Positions 1 to 8,264 of a stretch of DNA of 64,000 nucleotides are shown here, piece after piece. The stretch lies in contig NZ_WNXC01000001.1 in the NCBI RefSeq assembly GCF_014172405.1, forward strand, positions 1,550,001 to 1,614,000, in the 5' to 3' direction. The DNA is from Pedobacter gandavensis. Its GTDB lineage: Bacteria; Bacteroidota; Bacteroidia; Sphingobacteriales; Sphingobacteriaceae. The notes under the pieces were generated by a model, which was not told the DNA's origin, did not search any database, and saw nothing but the letters and a program-made list of their open reading frames with translations. The stretch's first letter is position 1, and every line of letters begins with the position of its first letter. Position numbers and translations under genes: made by a program.

Positions 1-4
1 ATAA

Positions 5-895
5 ATGAAGAACATCGCAGTGATTGGCTCAGGAACTATGGGCAATGGAATCGCGCATACTTTTGCGCAGTTTGGTTATCAGGTAAACTTAATTGATGTC
101 AATAATGAGGCTTTGGATCGCGCCATCGCAACCATTGCTAAAAATCTGGACCGTCAGCTGAGCAAGGGTACCATTACGGAAACCGAAAAAACAAACACGC
201 TTAAAAACATCATTAACTTCACTGATATGAAGGCTGGCGTTGCCGATGCTGACTTGATTGTTGAAGCTGCAACGGAAAACCTGGACCTTAAACTGAAAAT
301 CTTTAAAGACCTGGATAGCTTTGCGAAGCCTGCTGCCATCCTGGCCAGCAACACTTCTTCCATCTCTATCACCAAAATAGCTTCAGTCACCAACCGCGGC
401 GATAAAGTGATTGGCATGCATTTCATGAATCCCGTTCCTGTGATGAAACTCGTAGAAGTAATCAGAGGCTATGCAACCAGCAATGAAACCACTGCAATCG
501 TCATGGAGCTTTCTACAAAATTGGCTAAGACCCCGGTAGAAGTAAACGACTACCCGGGCTTTGTAGCCAACAGGATTTTAATGCCCATGATCAATGAAGC
601 GATATACACCCTGTACGAAAACGTAGCAGGAGTATCCGAAATTGACACGGTGATGAAACTGGGAATGGCACATCCAATGGGACCACTTCAACTGGCTGAT
701 TTTATTGGCCTTGACGTTTGCCTGGCGATCTTAAACGTGCTGCATGATGGTTTTGGAAATCCTAAATATGCACCATGCCCATTACTGGTCAATATGGTGA
801 CTGCCGGAAACAAAGGTGTAAAATCCGGAGAAGGCTTTTACAACTATGCAAATGGCATAAAAGACGCTGTTGTGGCTAATAAATTTAGTAAATAA
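5..895 (+). CDS. hbd: 3-hydroxybutyryl-CoA dehydrogenase
   Basis: NAD-dependent oxidation of (S)-3-hydroxyacyl-CoA to 3-oxoacyl-CoA, a soluble step of fatty-acid or butyrate-type metabolism. The 296 residues match the family length. An N-terminal Rossmann fold carries GSGTMG at residues 8-13. The catalytic-His segment GMHFMNPVP places His at about residue 139, and the C-terminal dimerisation half contains VANRILMPMINEA. The ATG is four bases from the window edge, so promoter and upstream operon partners cannot be seen. ruvB follows after 36 bases with its own possible -7 box, so the two need not be co-transcribed. Family is sure; short-chain versus broader substrate is inferred. Confidence 0.93.
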   Translation: MKNIAVIGSGTMGNGIAHTFAQFGYQVNLIDVNNEALDRAIATIAKNLDRQLSKGTITETEKTNTLKNIINFTDMKAGVADADLIVEAATENLDLKLKIFKDLDSFAKPAAILASNTSSISITKIASVTNRGDKVIGMHFMNPVPVMKLVEVIRGYATSNETTAIVMELSTKLAKTPVEVNDYPGFVANRILMPMINEAIYTLYENVAGVSEIDTVMKLGMAHPMGPLQLADFIGLDVCLAILNVLHDGFGNPKYAPCPLLVNMVTAGNKGVKSGEGFYNYANGIKDAVVANKFSK

Positions 896-931
896 TATCA
901 ATTTTAAGCCTTTTATACTAACTTTACACCC

Positions 932-1954
932 ATGAATGAAAATCTGGACCCGAACGCTGAAAGTTTAACCCCTATCGAACGTGATATTGAAAAAGTATTA
1001 CGTCCGCAGGCATTTGAAGACTTTACAGGTCAGGAAAAGATCATGGAGAACTTAAAGATCTTTGTAGAGGCTGCAAAGTTACGCGGAGAACCTTTAGACC
1101 ATGTTTTATTACATGGTCCTCCGGGACTTGGTAAAACTACCCTCTCCTATATCATTGCCAATGAAATGGGTGTAGGAATTAAAGTAACCTCAGGTCCGGT
1201 TCTGGATAAACCAGGCGACCTGGCCGGATTGTTAACCGGCCTGGATGAAGGTGATATCTTGTTTATCGATGAGATCCACAGGCTAAGCCCATTGGTAGAA
1301 GAATATTTGTATTCTGCAATGGAGGATTTCAAGATCGACATCATGCTGGAAAGTGGCCCAAATGCCCGTTCCGTACAAATCAGTCTGAATCCTTTCACCT
1401 TAGTTGGAGCCACTACCCGCTCCGGATTACTAACCGCACCATTAAGGGCCAGGTTTGGGATCAATTCCCGTCTGGCTTATTATGATGCGAAACTACTGAC
1501 CACCATCGTACTCCGCTCCTCTGATATCCTAAAAACACCAATCACCGAAGAAGGTGCTTATGAGATTGCACGCCGCAGCAGGGGAACACCTCGTATTGCC
1601 AATGCCCTACTCAGACGTACCCGGGATTTCGCACAGATCAAAGGTAATGGGAAGATTGATACCGCCATTTCCAGATATGCATTGAAAGCTTTAAATGTAG
1701 ATGAACACGGTCTGGATGAAATGGACAACAGAATCCTGGTCACCATTATCGACAAGTTTAAAGGTGGCCCTGTAGGCTTAAAAACCATTGCTACCGCCGT
1801 AGGAGAAGATGAAGGAACCATCGAAGAGGTTTATGAACCCTTTTTAATTCAAGAAGGATTTCTGATGCGTACTTCCCGTGGAAGAGAGGTAACTGAAGCC
1901 GCTTACAAACACCTGCAAAAGAACTTCCCAGGACATACAGGCAAACTATTTTAA
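932..1954 (+). CDS. ruvB: Holliday junction branch migration helicase RuvB
   Basis: Hexameric AAA+ motor that drives branch migration with RuvA during recombinational repair. The 340 residues are typical. Walker A GPPGLGKT is at residues 62-69, Walker B FIDEIH at about 111-116, the sensor region [10 protein letters not shown] follows, and a winged-helix DNA-binding domain forms the C-terminus. No ruvA or ruvC is adjacent. A -7-like box TAACTTTA lies at 919-926, only five bases before ATG, so the transcript may have almost no leader. Assignment is secure. Confidence 0.98.
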   Translation: MNENLDPNAESLTPIERDIEKVLRPQAFEDFTGQEKIMENLKIFVEAAKLRGEPLDHVLLHGPPGLGKTTLSYIIANEMGVGIKVTSGPVLDKPGDLAGLLTGLDEGDILFIDEIHRLSPLVEEYLYSAMEDFKIDIMLESGPNARSVQISLNPFTLVGATTRSGLLTAPLRARFGINSRLAYYDAKLLTTIVLRSSDILKTPITEEGAYEIARRSRGTPRIANALLRRTRDFAQIKGNGKIDTAISRYALKALNVDEHGLDEMDNRILVTIIDKFKGGPVGLKTIATAVGEDEGTIEEVYEPFLIQEGFLMRTSRGREVTEAAYKHLQKNFPGHTGKLF

Positions 1955-2007
1955 GTATTTACCTGCTTTAGGCATCATTTCTGTGTTGATCACCTAAACC
2001 TAGGTAT

Positions 2008-3516
2008 ATGAACATAGAATTAAGAAAACTCACTTTAGCAGACTATAATGATTTAAAGGAATCCATGAGCCAGGCCTATGATACACTTGGCGGACAAATA
2101 TGGAGTAAAAGTAGCATCGAAAGATTGCTGAAGTTATTCCCTGAAGGTCAGCTCTGTATCTCTGTAGATGGTAAAGTGGTGGCTTGTTCCTTATCCATCA
2201 TCGTAGATTACGATGAATATGGTGATAAACATACTTACAAGAACATTACCGGAGATTACTCTTTCTCTACGCATGATAGAGAAGGTGATGTACTCTATGG
2301 CATAGAAATCTTTGTACACCCGGAATACCGTGGACTAAGATTAGGACGCAGGTTATATGAAGCCAGGAAAGAACTTTGCGAAACTTTAAACCTTAAAAGT
2401 ATTGTTGCCGGAGGTAGAATCCCCAATTACCACCAATACGCAGATACCCTCAGCCCCAGACAATATATCGATAAGGTAAAAGCGAAGGAGATCTTCGACC
2501 CTACCCTGACCTTCCAGTTATCCAATGATTTTCACGTTAGAAAAGTATTGAAGAACTACCTTCCCGGAGATCATGAATCTAAAGACTATGCCACCTTATT
2601 AGAATGGAATAACATTTATTATAGAGGTGTTGATGCTTCAGCACGCTCCGCGAAAACCATCAGAATTGGCTTGGTACAATGGCAAATGCGCCTTTTCCCC
2701 GATATTGAAGGATTCTATGAACAGGTAAAGTTTTTCGTAGATGCAGTTAGTGGATACCAGTCGGACTTTATCATGTTCCCTGAATTCTTTAATACGCCAC
2801 TATTACAACCTTACAATGATCTTCCAGAGATGGAGGCCATGCGAAAATTAGCAGAGTTTACGGATGAAATTGTAGCCAAAATGCAAGAGTATGCCGTATC
2901 ATATAATGTAAATATTGTATCCGGAAGCATGCCGGTAGTAGACGACAATAAGCTGTACAATGTAACCTACTTATGTCACCGAAGTGGTAAAACAGATGAA
3001 TTCAGAAAAATCCACATCACGCCAAATGAACAGAAATATTATGGTATGGTGGGCGGAGATAAAATCCAGGTTTTTGATACCGATTGTGGTAAAGTAGGGA
3101 TCCTGATTTGTTACGATGTGGAGTTCCCTGAACTGAGCAGAATTTATGCCGATCAAGGAATGCAGATTCTATTCGTTCCTTTCCTTACTGATACTCAAAA
3201 TGGGTATACCAGGGTGAGAAGATGTGCACAGGCAAGAGCGATAGAAAACGAATGTTATGTGGCAATCGCCGGTTGCGTAGGTAATCTGCCGAAAGTAAAC
3301 AATATGGATATCCAGTTTGCACAATCCGCTGTCTTTACGCCTTCAGATTTCGCCTTCCCAACCAATGCGGTAAAAGCAGAAACTACCCCAAACACAGAAA
3401 TGATGTTGGTAGTGGATGTAGACCTCCACCTGTTAGATGAAATCCACCATTTTGGAACCGTAAGAATCCTGAAAGATCGTCGTAAAGATCTTTATGAAGT
3501 ACGTCTACTTAAATAA
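2008..3516 (+). CDS. GNAT acetyltransferase fused to nitrilase-type carbon-nitrogen hydrolase
   Basis: A two-domain protein of 502 residues. Residues 1 to about 200 form a GNAT acetyltransferase with the acetyl-CoA loop HPEYRGLRLGRRLYEAR at 104-120. Residues from about 218 to the end form a CN-hydrolase domain with the expected Glu-Lys-Cys triad: E259 in FPEFF, K334 in FRKIHI and C368 in ILICYD. Both halves look intact. The pairing suggests acyl transfer and amide hydrolysis on one small amine or amide substrate, but I do not know the substrate. No signal peptide, so cytoplasmic. It is followed by a terminator shared with the convergent small gene. Confidence 0.88.
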   Translation: MNIELRKLTLADYNDLKESMSQAYDTLGGQIWSKSSIERLLKLFPEGQLCISVDGKVVACSLSIIVDYDEYGDKHTYKNITGDYSFSTHDREGDVLYGIEIFVHPEYRGLRLGRRLYEARKELCETLNLKSIVAGGRIPNYHQYADTLSPRQYIDKVKAKEIFDPTLTFQLSNDFHVRKVLKNYLPGDHESKDYATLLEWNNIYYRGVDASARSAKTIRIGLVQWQMRLFPDIEGFYEQVKFFVDAVSGYQSDFIMFPEFFNTPLLQPYNDLPEMEAMRKLAEFTDEIVAKMQEYAVSYNVNIVSGSMPVVDDNKLYNVTYLCHRSGKTDEFRKIHITPNEQKYYGMVGGDKIQVFDTDCGKVGILICYDVEFPELSRIYADQGMQILFVPFLTDTQNGYTRVRRCAQARAIENECYVAIAGCVGNLPKVNNMDIQFAQSAVFTPSDFAFPTNAVKAETTPNTEMMLVVDVDLHLLDEIHHFGTVRILKDRRKDLYEVRLLK

Positions 3517-3525
3517 TCACTTATT

Positions 3526-3556
3526 TAGTACCAAAGCTTTGACGGCTTTGGTACTA
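3526..3556. terminator. Bidirectional hairpin terminator
   Basis: Inverted arms of 12 bases at 3526-3537 and 3545-3556 with a 7-base loop, between two convergent genes. The right arm contains the stop codon of the minus-strand gene. An A/T-rich tract lies on each side. Confidence 0.7.
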
Positions 3557-3760
3557 TTTAAAAAACAACCAATAAATCAACAGGGCGAGGATCAGTATCG
3601 GAATAATCCATTTTAACGCTACTGCAGCGCCATTTTTATCATATTCATTTACCGCCTGAGGTGATGGCCCCGGATCCTCCTGGTGCTTCGCATAATCCGT
3701 TTCTATCGGTTTATGGGGTTTTAATGGTTCTTGATTCCCTTCTTCATGCTTAGTTTCCAT
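3554..3760 (-). CDS. Small single-pass membrane protein, function unknown
   Basis: A 68-residue protein with a hydrophilic, Pro/Glu/Lys-rich N-terminal half and one C-terminal transmembrane helix (WIIPILILALLIYWLFF, about residues 51-67). This is the layout of a tail-anchored protein with most of its mass in the cytoplasm. There is no signal peptide and no motif I recognise. It is divergent from queG and convergent with the GNAT-nitrilase gene. ATG at 3760. Real coding is supported by the clean terminator and the coherent topology; function is unknown. Confidence 0.7.
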   Translation of the reverse strand: METKHEEGNQEPLKPHKPIETDYAKHQEDPGPSPQAVNEYDKNGAAVALKWIIPILILALLIYWLFFK

Positions 3761-3823
3761 GATTTCTACATTTGGTGTACTTTAATAACAGTACATCTTT
3801 TAAAAGGTTTTATCGCTAAACCT

Positions 3824-3831
3824 TATCTTTG
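3824..3831 (+). promoter_or_regulatory. -7 promoter box of queG
   Basis: TATCTTTG is a perfect match to the Bacteroidota -7 consensus TAnnTTTG. It ends six bases before the queG ATG at 3838, so transcription would start at or next to the start codon. The alternative TTG at 3829 lies inside this box and is therefore unlikely to be used. Confidence 0.6.
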
Positions 3832-3837
3832 TACCAG

Positions 3838-4776
3838 ATGTTGAACAATCCAGCAAGATATAGTGCGCTAATTAAAGCGGAAGCCCTCCGCTTGGGCTTC
3901 ATGCAATGCGGGATTGCCAAAGCCGGTTTTCTGGAAGAAGAAGCACCAAGATTAGAAAAGTGGCTGCAAAACCAGCACCATGGAGAAATGAATTATATGG
4001 AAAATCATTTCGACAAAAGACTGGATCCAAGGTTATTGGTTGATGATGCAAAATCGGTCATCTCCCTTACGCTCAACTATTACCCCGAAAGCCAACAACA
4101 AGACCCTGAGGCGCCAAAAATCTCCAAGTATGCCTATGGCATGGATTACCATTTAGTAATCAAAGACAAGCTTTTTCAATTGCTGAACTTCATCAATGAA
4201 GAAATCGGCGAGGTATCAGGCCGGGCTTTTGTAGATTCAGCACCGGTTTTAGATCGCGCCTGGGCGAAAAAAGCTGGAATTGGCTGGATCGGGAAAAACA
4301 GTAACCTGATCAATAAAAAAAGTGGCTCCTTCTTTTTTCTGGCAGAGCTGATTATAGACCTCGACTTGGAATATGACCAGCCCTTTGTAACCGACCATTG
4401 CGGTACTTGTACCAAATGTATAGATGCCTGTCCGACCGATGCCATCCTGAACCCTTTTATTATTGATGCTAAAAAATGTATCTCTTACCTGACGATAGAA
4501 CTCCGGGAGGAAATCCCGAAATCATTTAATGATAAAATGGAAAACTGGATGTTTGGCTGTGACATTTGTCAGGATGTATGCCCCTGGAACAGGTTTTCCG
4601 TTCCAAATACAGAACCACAATTCCAACCCAACCCACAGCTTTTGAACATGAAAAAGGAAGATTGGATGGACATTACAGAAGACGTATTCAAGACAATTTT
4701 TAAGAATTCCGCTGTAAAACGCACTAAATATAAAGGGCTCAGCAGAAATATTGACTTTATAAAAACAACCAGATAA
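3838..4776 (+). CDS. queG: Epoxyqueuosine reductase QueG
   Basis: Cobalamin- and Fe-S-dependent reduction of epoxyqueuosine to queuosine in tRNA anticodons, the last step of queuosine synthesis. The protein has 312 residues from ATG 3838. It carries two 4Fe-4S clusters, seen as [12 protein letters not shown] and later [10 protein letters not shown], plus the family segment [13 protein letters not shown]. The N-terminus [17 protein letters not shown] fits the family from this ATG; a TTG nine bases upstream overlaps the promoter. A small OmdA-type gene begins two bases after the stop, so the two are co-transcribed. Confidence 0.95.
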   Translation: MLNNPARYSALIKAEALRLGFMQCGIAKAGFLEEEAPRLEKWLQNQHHGEMNYMENHFDKRLDPRLLVDDAKSVISLTLNYYPESQQQDPEAPKISKYAYGMDYHLVIKDKLFQLLNFINEEIGEVSGRAFVDSAPVLDRAWAKKAGIGWIGKNSNLINKKSGSFFFLAELIIDLDLEYDQPFVTDHCGTCTKCIDACPTDAILNPFIIDAKKCISYLTIELREEIPKSFNDKMENWMFGCDICQDVCPWNRFSVPNTEPQFQPNPQLLNMKKEDWMDITEDVFKTIFKNSAVKRTKYKGLSRNIDFIKTTR

Positions 4777-4778
4777 CT

Positions 4779-5000
4779 ATGCTTAAAAAAGGTGAACACA
4801 TTGAAGGTACTCCAGCAGAACTTCAATTACTACTAGACCAAAACCCAACTGCGAACACTTTCTTTGAAAGCCTGGCGAAATCCTACAAACAAGGTTACTG
4901 CGACTGGGTAGGCTCTGCAAAACAGGAAGCAACAAGGACTACCAGAGCAGAAAAAGCATTAACCATGTTGCTGAACAACCAAAAAACATTAAAAACCTAA
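4779..5000 (+). CDS. YdeI/OmpD-associated (OmdA) family small protein
   Basis: A 73-residue cytoplasmic protein. The segment AKSYKQGYCDWVGSAKQ followed by TRTTRAEKALTMLL matches the C-terminal helical motif of the OmdA/YdeI family (Ser-Tyr-Lys, Trp, Ala-Lys, Thr-Arg, Arg, Lys-Ala). Family members are often about 150-200 residues, so this is a short stand-alone version. It starts two bases after the queG stop and ends just before a strong terminator. Members are linked to bacteriocin and peptide resistance by name only; a function here cannot be inferred. Confidence 0.75.
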   Translation: MLKKGEHIEGTPAELQLLLDQNPTANTFFESLAKSYKQGYCDWVGSAKQEATRTTRAEKALTMLLNNQKTLKT

Positions 5001-5016
5001 TCAAACAGATCGGTTT

Positions 5017-5060
5017 TAACGTAAAAAGGCACCATTAAGAAATGGTGCCTTTTTACGTTA
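5017..5060. terminator. Perfect 20-bp bidirectional terminator
   Basis: Arms 5017-5036 and 5041-5060 are perfect reverse complements with a 4-base loop AAGA. The A-run and T-run flanks serve transcription in both directions. It lies between the convergent queG operon and M1 peptidase gene. Confidence 0.93.
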
Positions 5061-5076
5061 ATCTATTTAAGATTTG

Positions 5077-6957
5077 TTAATTATCGACTGTGTTTTTTCC
5101 AACATTGTCGCTTTTATCCTTATCAGGTACATGCGCACTGCCCATGACCACTTTTACAAATTTCTTGTTCGTAACCACATTGACAATCACCTTATTATCG
5201 CCACTTTCCCATACACCTATACTTTTATGCACATCAGCAGTAGAGCCATCTTCATACGTGATCTTTAAGTCTATCGGTAAAGGTTTATTACTTTTATTGC
5301 GTACCACAAATGCGTAACCATCAGCTGTTTTATTTACACCATCAATCGACATATCGGTTACTCCTTCTTCAAAGAACCAACGTTTCCAGAACCAGTTCAG
5401 GTTTTTCCCAGAACCTTCGTTCATACTGTTGAAGAAATCATAAGGCGTTGGATGTTTACCATTCCATAATTTGATATAATGGTGCAAAGCTTTCAAAAAC
5501 ACTTCATCACCCAGGTAATCTTTCACAAACAAATAACCTAATCCTGGTTTTGGATAGGAATTTGTAAAAGTTCCAGCACCTTTAAGTTCCGTACTTAAAG
5601 TCACGATTGGGGTATCATCTTTTGTACCTGAAGAGTTTCCCGTTGCTGCAATCCCATATTCATCCACCATGGTGGTATCGATCATCGGAGCAATCAGCCA
5701 TTCCCCGATCGTTGCCCAACCTTCATCCATCCAGGCGTATTTGGTTTCATTGATGCCCATATAGAAAGGGAACATCGTATGAAAAATTTCATGAATCGTC
5801 AGCGTGATTGCATCCTGTCTTTTTTCTACCGGATTGTCGTTTACCATCATCGGATATTCCATCTGGTCAAGGCCATCAAAGATCGTCTCATGCGCATATG
5901 GATATGGCCATTTAGGAAAAGAATAGCTCATCGCATGTACCGTCTGGCGGGCGAAATCAATCACCTCATAATAATCCTTATGAATTGGATTAAAAGCAGC
6001 ATCTACACGAGTTCTTCTTCCTGTCTTAGGATCTACCACCAAGCTGGTTGATTTCCACAGGTAATGGTCGCTCAGTGCAAAAACAAAATCCGTCACATTT
6101 TTCGCATCAAACTTCCAGGTATTAAAGGCCTGATCTGCAGTAACAGCTTTATTTGCCAAATCCTGATCATTGATCACGTCAATCACTTCATCCACCTTTT
6201 CTGCCTTCGCTAAGCGCGCAGCAATGTCTTTACGAAGTACTTGCTTCGCGTTCATTAAATCTCCTGTAGCCCATACCACAAAATTCTTTGGGACGGTGAT
6301 TTCTCCTTTGAAATTGCAGAAGTCATTGTAAAACTCTACATCGCCCGTATAAGGGAATTTATTCCAGCCGTCAATATCATCATAAACCGCAATACGAGGG
6401 AAGAAATAGGCTACAAAATGGGAGCCTTCATCTACTTGTCCGGTACGCATATGAGAACCTTTGTTCAGGTCGTATTGGTAATCGATTTTTAATTTGATCT
6501 GTTTTCCGGGAGCTAGTGGCGCAATGGTAGCCTTCATATTCGTACCTTCAATGGTAATGGCGGTCTGAGCAATCTCGCGGCCATCAGCCACTATAGCAGC
6601 GATATTTACCCCTTCATGCAAGTCGCGGTCATTGAATTTAGTATTGCGCTCCACCCCTTTTTTATACAGGTTTGGATATAATTTAAACCACAATTGCTTC
6701 AGTGTATCCGGACTGTTGTTATAATAAACCACTTCCACGACCCCTTTCAAGGCTCTGGTTTCCGGATTAAAATTCACCTTTAAATCATAATTGGCTGTAT
6801 TCTGCCAGTATTTCGGACCTGGTTTACCAGAAACAGAACGGGTACCTTTAGCATAAGCTGCCTGAATTTCCGGAAGAACCGGAAGACTTTGCTGGGCAGA
6901 TACCATACTGGATAGCCCAATAGAAAAGATAAGAAATGAGATTCTTTTAATCAGCAT
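5077..6957 (-). CDS. M1 family metallopeptidase, exported
   Basis: Zinc aminopeptidase-type protein of 626 residues from ATG 6957, with a Sec signal peptide ending near VSAQQ. The gluzincin signature is complete: HEIFH at about residues 389-393, then 18 residues, then the zinc-ligand Glu in WMDEGWATIGEW. A GxMEN-like region is replaced by DQMEYPMMV. The C-terminal domain resembles M1 linker and beta domains. Probably periplasmic or outer-membrane-facing peptide degradation. The longer frame from a TTG at 6978 runs into the upstream terminator and breaks the signal peptide, so ATG 6957 is preferred. Confidence 0.9.
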   Translation of the reverse strand: MLIKRISFLIFSIGLSSMVSAQQSLPVLPEIQAAYAKGTRSVSGKPGPKYWQNTANYDLKVNFNPETRALKGVVEVVYYNNSPDTLKQLWFKLYPNLYKKGVERNTKFNDRDLHEGVNIAAIVADGREIAQTAITIEGTNMKATIAPLAPGKQIKLKIDYQYDLNKGSHMRTGQVDEGSHFVAYFFPRIAVYDDIDGWNKFPYTGDVEFYNDFCNFKGEITVPKNFVVWATGDLMNAKQVLRKDIAARLAKAEKVDEVIDVINDQDLANKAVTADQAFNTWKFDAKNVTDFVFALSDHYLWKSTSLVVDPKTGRRTRVDAAFNPIHKDYYEVIDFARQTVHAMSYSFPKWPYPYAHETIFDGLDQMEYPMMVNDNPVEKRQDAITLTIHEIFHTMFPFYMGINETKYAWMDEGWATIGEWLIAPMIDTTMVDEYGIAATGNSSGTKDDTPIVTLSTELKGAGTFTNSYPKPGLGYLFVKDYLGDEVFLKALHHYIKLWNGKHPTPYDFFNSMNEGSGKNLNWFWKRWFFEEGVTDMSIDGVNKTADGYAFVVRNKSNKPLPIDLKITYEDGSTADVHKSIGVWESGDNKVIVNVVTNKKFVKVVMGSAHVPDKDKSDNVGKNTVDN

Positions 6958-6979
6958 ATAGATGTTGTTTTTAAACAAA

Positions 6980-7022
6980 AAAGAGGTTGCCTAAAGTTAA
7001 TTAACTTTGCGGCAGCCTCTTT
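6980..7022 (-). terminator. Terminator behind the exonuclease gene
   Basis: Arms 6980-6991 and 7011-7022 pair with one G-T. On the minus strand the hairpin is followed by a T-run. The loop itself holds a perfect 16-base palindrome (6993-7008). Confidence 0.8.
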
Positions 7023-7041
7023 GTATTTTTATTGATATTCT

Positions 7042-8025
7042 TTATTTACCGAACTTCATTTTTAGTTGCTCCAACATATCATTGGTCACCTCAACAGCCG
7101 GTTTTGTCTTTTTCTCTTGAGGAACTGCAGGCTTAACTACATTACTCGCGCCAGAACCTACTATTGGTTTTGGTTTACTCGCAATGGTCTGCTGTTGTTT
7201 TTCTTGTTTCAACTGCTCCTTTTTCTTGTTCCATCTTGCCCAAATCTCTTCCAGTTTTTTCTTGGTATATAACGGGAAGTCTCCTTGTCTCATCCAGGCA
7301 TAATAACTTGGCTCAGTATCAAATACCTGCTCTACAGTTTTACCTTTATGCTTACCGAAATTAAAGATCTCCTGCCCCTGCTCATTAAATACCATTCTGC
7401 CAGCAAAATCTACTGGTTTGTTCATATTTGTGAAAGTATGCAAGGCCTCAACATCATTCTTTACCGGCTTAGAAATATTCCCTTGTTTATCTTCAAACTC
7501 GGTATCCTTATAACGCTCAATTTGCGCCAGTAACACGTGGTAAGTAGCGGTAATATCTGCTTCAGCAGAATGCGCATTAACAATATCTTTATCGCAATAA
7601 AACTTATATGCAGCACGTAAAGTGCGTTGTTCCATTTGGTGAAAAACATTCTGAACGTCTACAAATTTCCTGTCAGACATATCAAAATCTACTCCTGCTC
7701 TTAAAAACTCTTCCAGCAATACCGGAATGTCAAATCTGTTGGAATTGTAACCTGCAAGGTCAGCGTCTCCAATAAAATCAGCCAGTTCTGCAGCCACCTC
7801 TTTAAAGGTTGGTTCATTAGCGATATCTTTATCATAAATCCCATGAATCAGGGATGATGCTAAAGGAATCGGCATCTCTGGATTAATGCGCATCGTTTTG
7901 ATTTGCTCCGTACCATCGGGCATCGCTTTTAAAATGGCAATTTCAACAATGCGATCTGCACCTACATTAACACCTGTAGTTTCCAGATCAAAAAAAGCAA
8001 GAGGGCGGTTTAAATTTAATTTCAT
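7042..8025 (-). CDS. DEDDh 3'-5' exonuclease (DNA polymerase III epsilon-like) with C-terminal DUF3820-type domain
   Basis: A 327-residue nuclease. Exo I FFDLETTG gives D13 and E15, and the Exo III region HSAEADITATYHVL supplies the late His-Asp of a DEDDh active site. After about residue 215 comes FNFGKHKGKTVEQV with a downstream YYAWM, typical of the small DUF3820 domain often attached to such exonucleases. A Lys/Gln/Pro-rich linker and tail follow. Cytoplasmic; it could be a stand-alone proofreading or repair exonuclease rather than the replicative subunit, because the polymerase is elsewhere. It faces away from the DUF3857 pair across a 239-base spacer. Confidence 0.88.
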   Translation of the reverse strand: MKLNLNRPLAFFDLETTGVNVGADRIVEIAILKAMPDGTEQIKTMRINPEMPIPLASSLIHGIYDKDIANEPTFKEVAAELADFIGDADLAGYNSNRFDIPVLLEEFLRAGVDFDMSDRKFVDVQNVFHQMEQRTLRAAYKFYCDKDIVNAHSAEADITATYHVLLAQIERYKDTEFEDKQGNISKPVKNDVEALHTFTNMNKPVDFAGRMVFNEQGQEIFNFGKHKGKTVEQVFDTEPSYYAWMRQGDFPLYTKKKLEEIWARWNKKKEQLKQEKQQQTIASKPKPIVGSGASNVVKPAVPQEKKTKPAVEVTNDMLEQLKMKFGK

Positions 8026-8128
8026 TCGTATATATTGCTATTTTTAAAGGTTTGAATCCTAAAGAATCCATGATTAACACTTTGGTAGCTCTTCAAAAGT
8101 CGTAAAAATCATCCATTAAACCTCAACT

Positions 8129-8149
8129 TATTTAGTAATCCACTAAATA
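8129..8149. repeat. Inverted repeat in divergent spacer
   Basis: Perfect 8-base arms (TATTTAGT and ACTAAATA) with a 5-base gap, between the exonuclease and DUF3857 genes. Possibly an operator; no regulator is adjacent. Confidence 0.4.
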
Positions 8150-8203
8150 CCATGATGATGAATTCCATGACAACTGATTATTTATTGACCTACATGATAA
8201 TCA

Positions 8204-8227
8204 ACGCTAAAAATTCTTATTTAGCGT
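8204..8227. repeat. Inverted repeat just upstream of the DUF3857 promoter
   Basis: Perfect 8-base arms ACGCTAAA (8204-8211) and TTTAGCGT (8220-8227) with an 8-base gap. It lies immediately 5' of a TAACTTG box at 8237-8243 that could be the -7 element for the DUF3857 pair. Candidate operator. Confidence 0.4.
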
Positions 8228-8264
8228 AAAGTAACTTAACTTGCAGGCTCAAATAATTGCTCTT

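Noticed and set aside
154-426. Long reading frames opposite or in other frames of known genes
   Set aside because: They overlap strong genes, show no domain or start context, and reflect codon bias of the real strand; this applies across the window.
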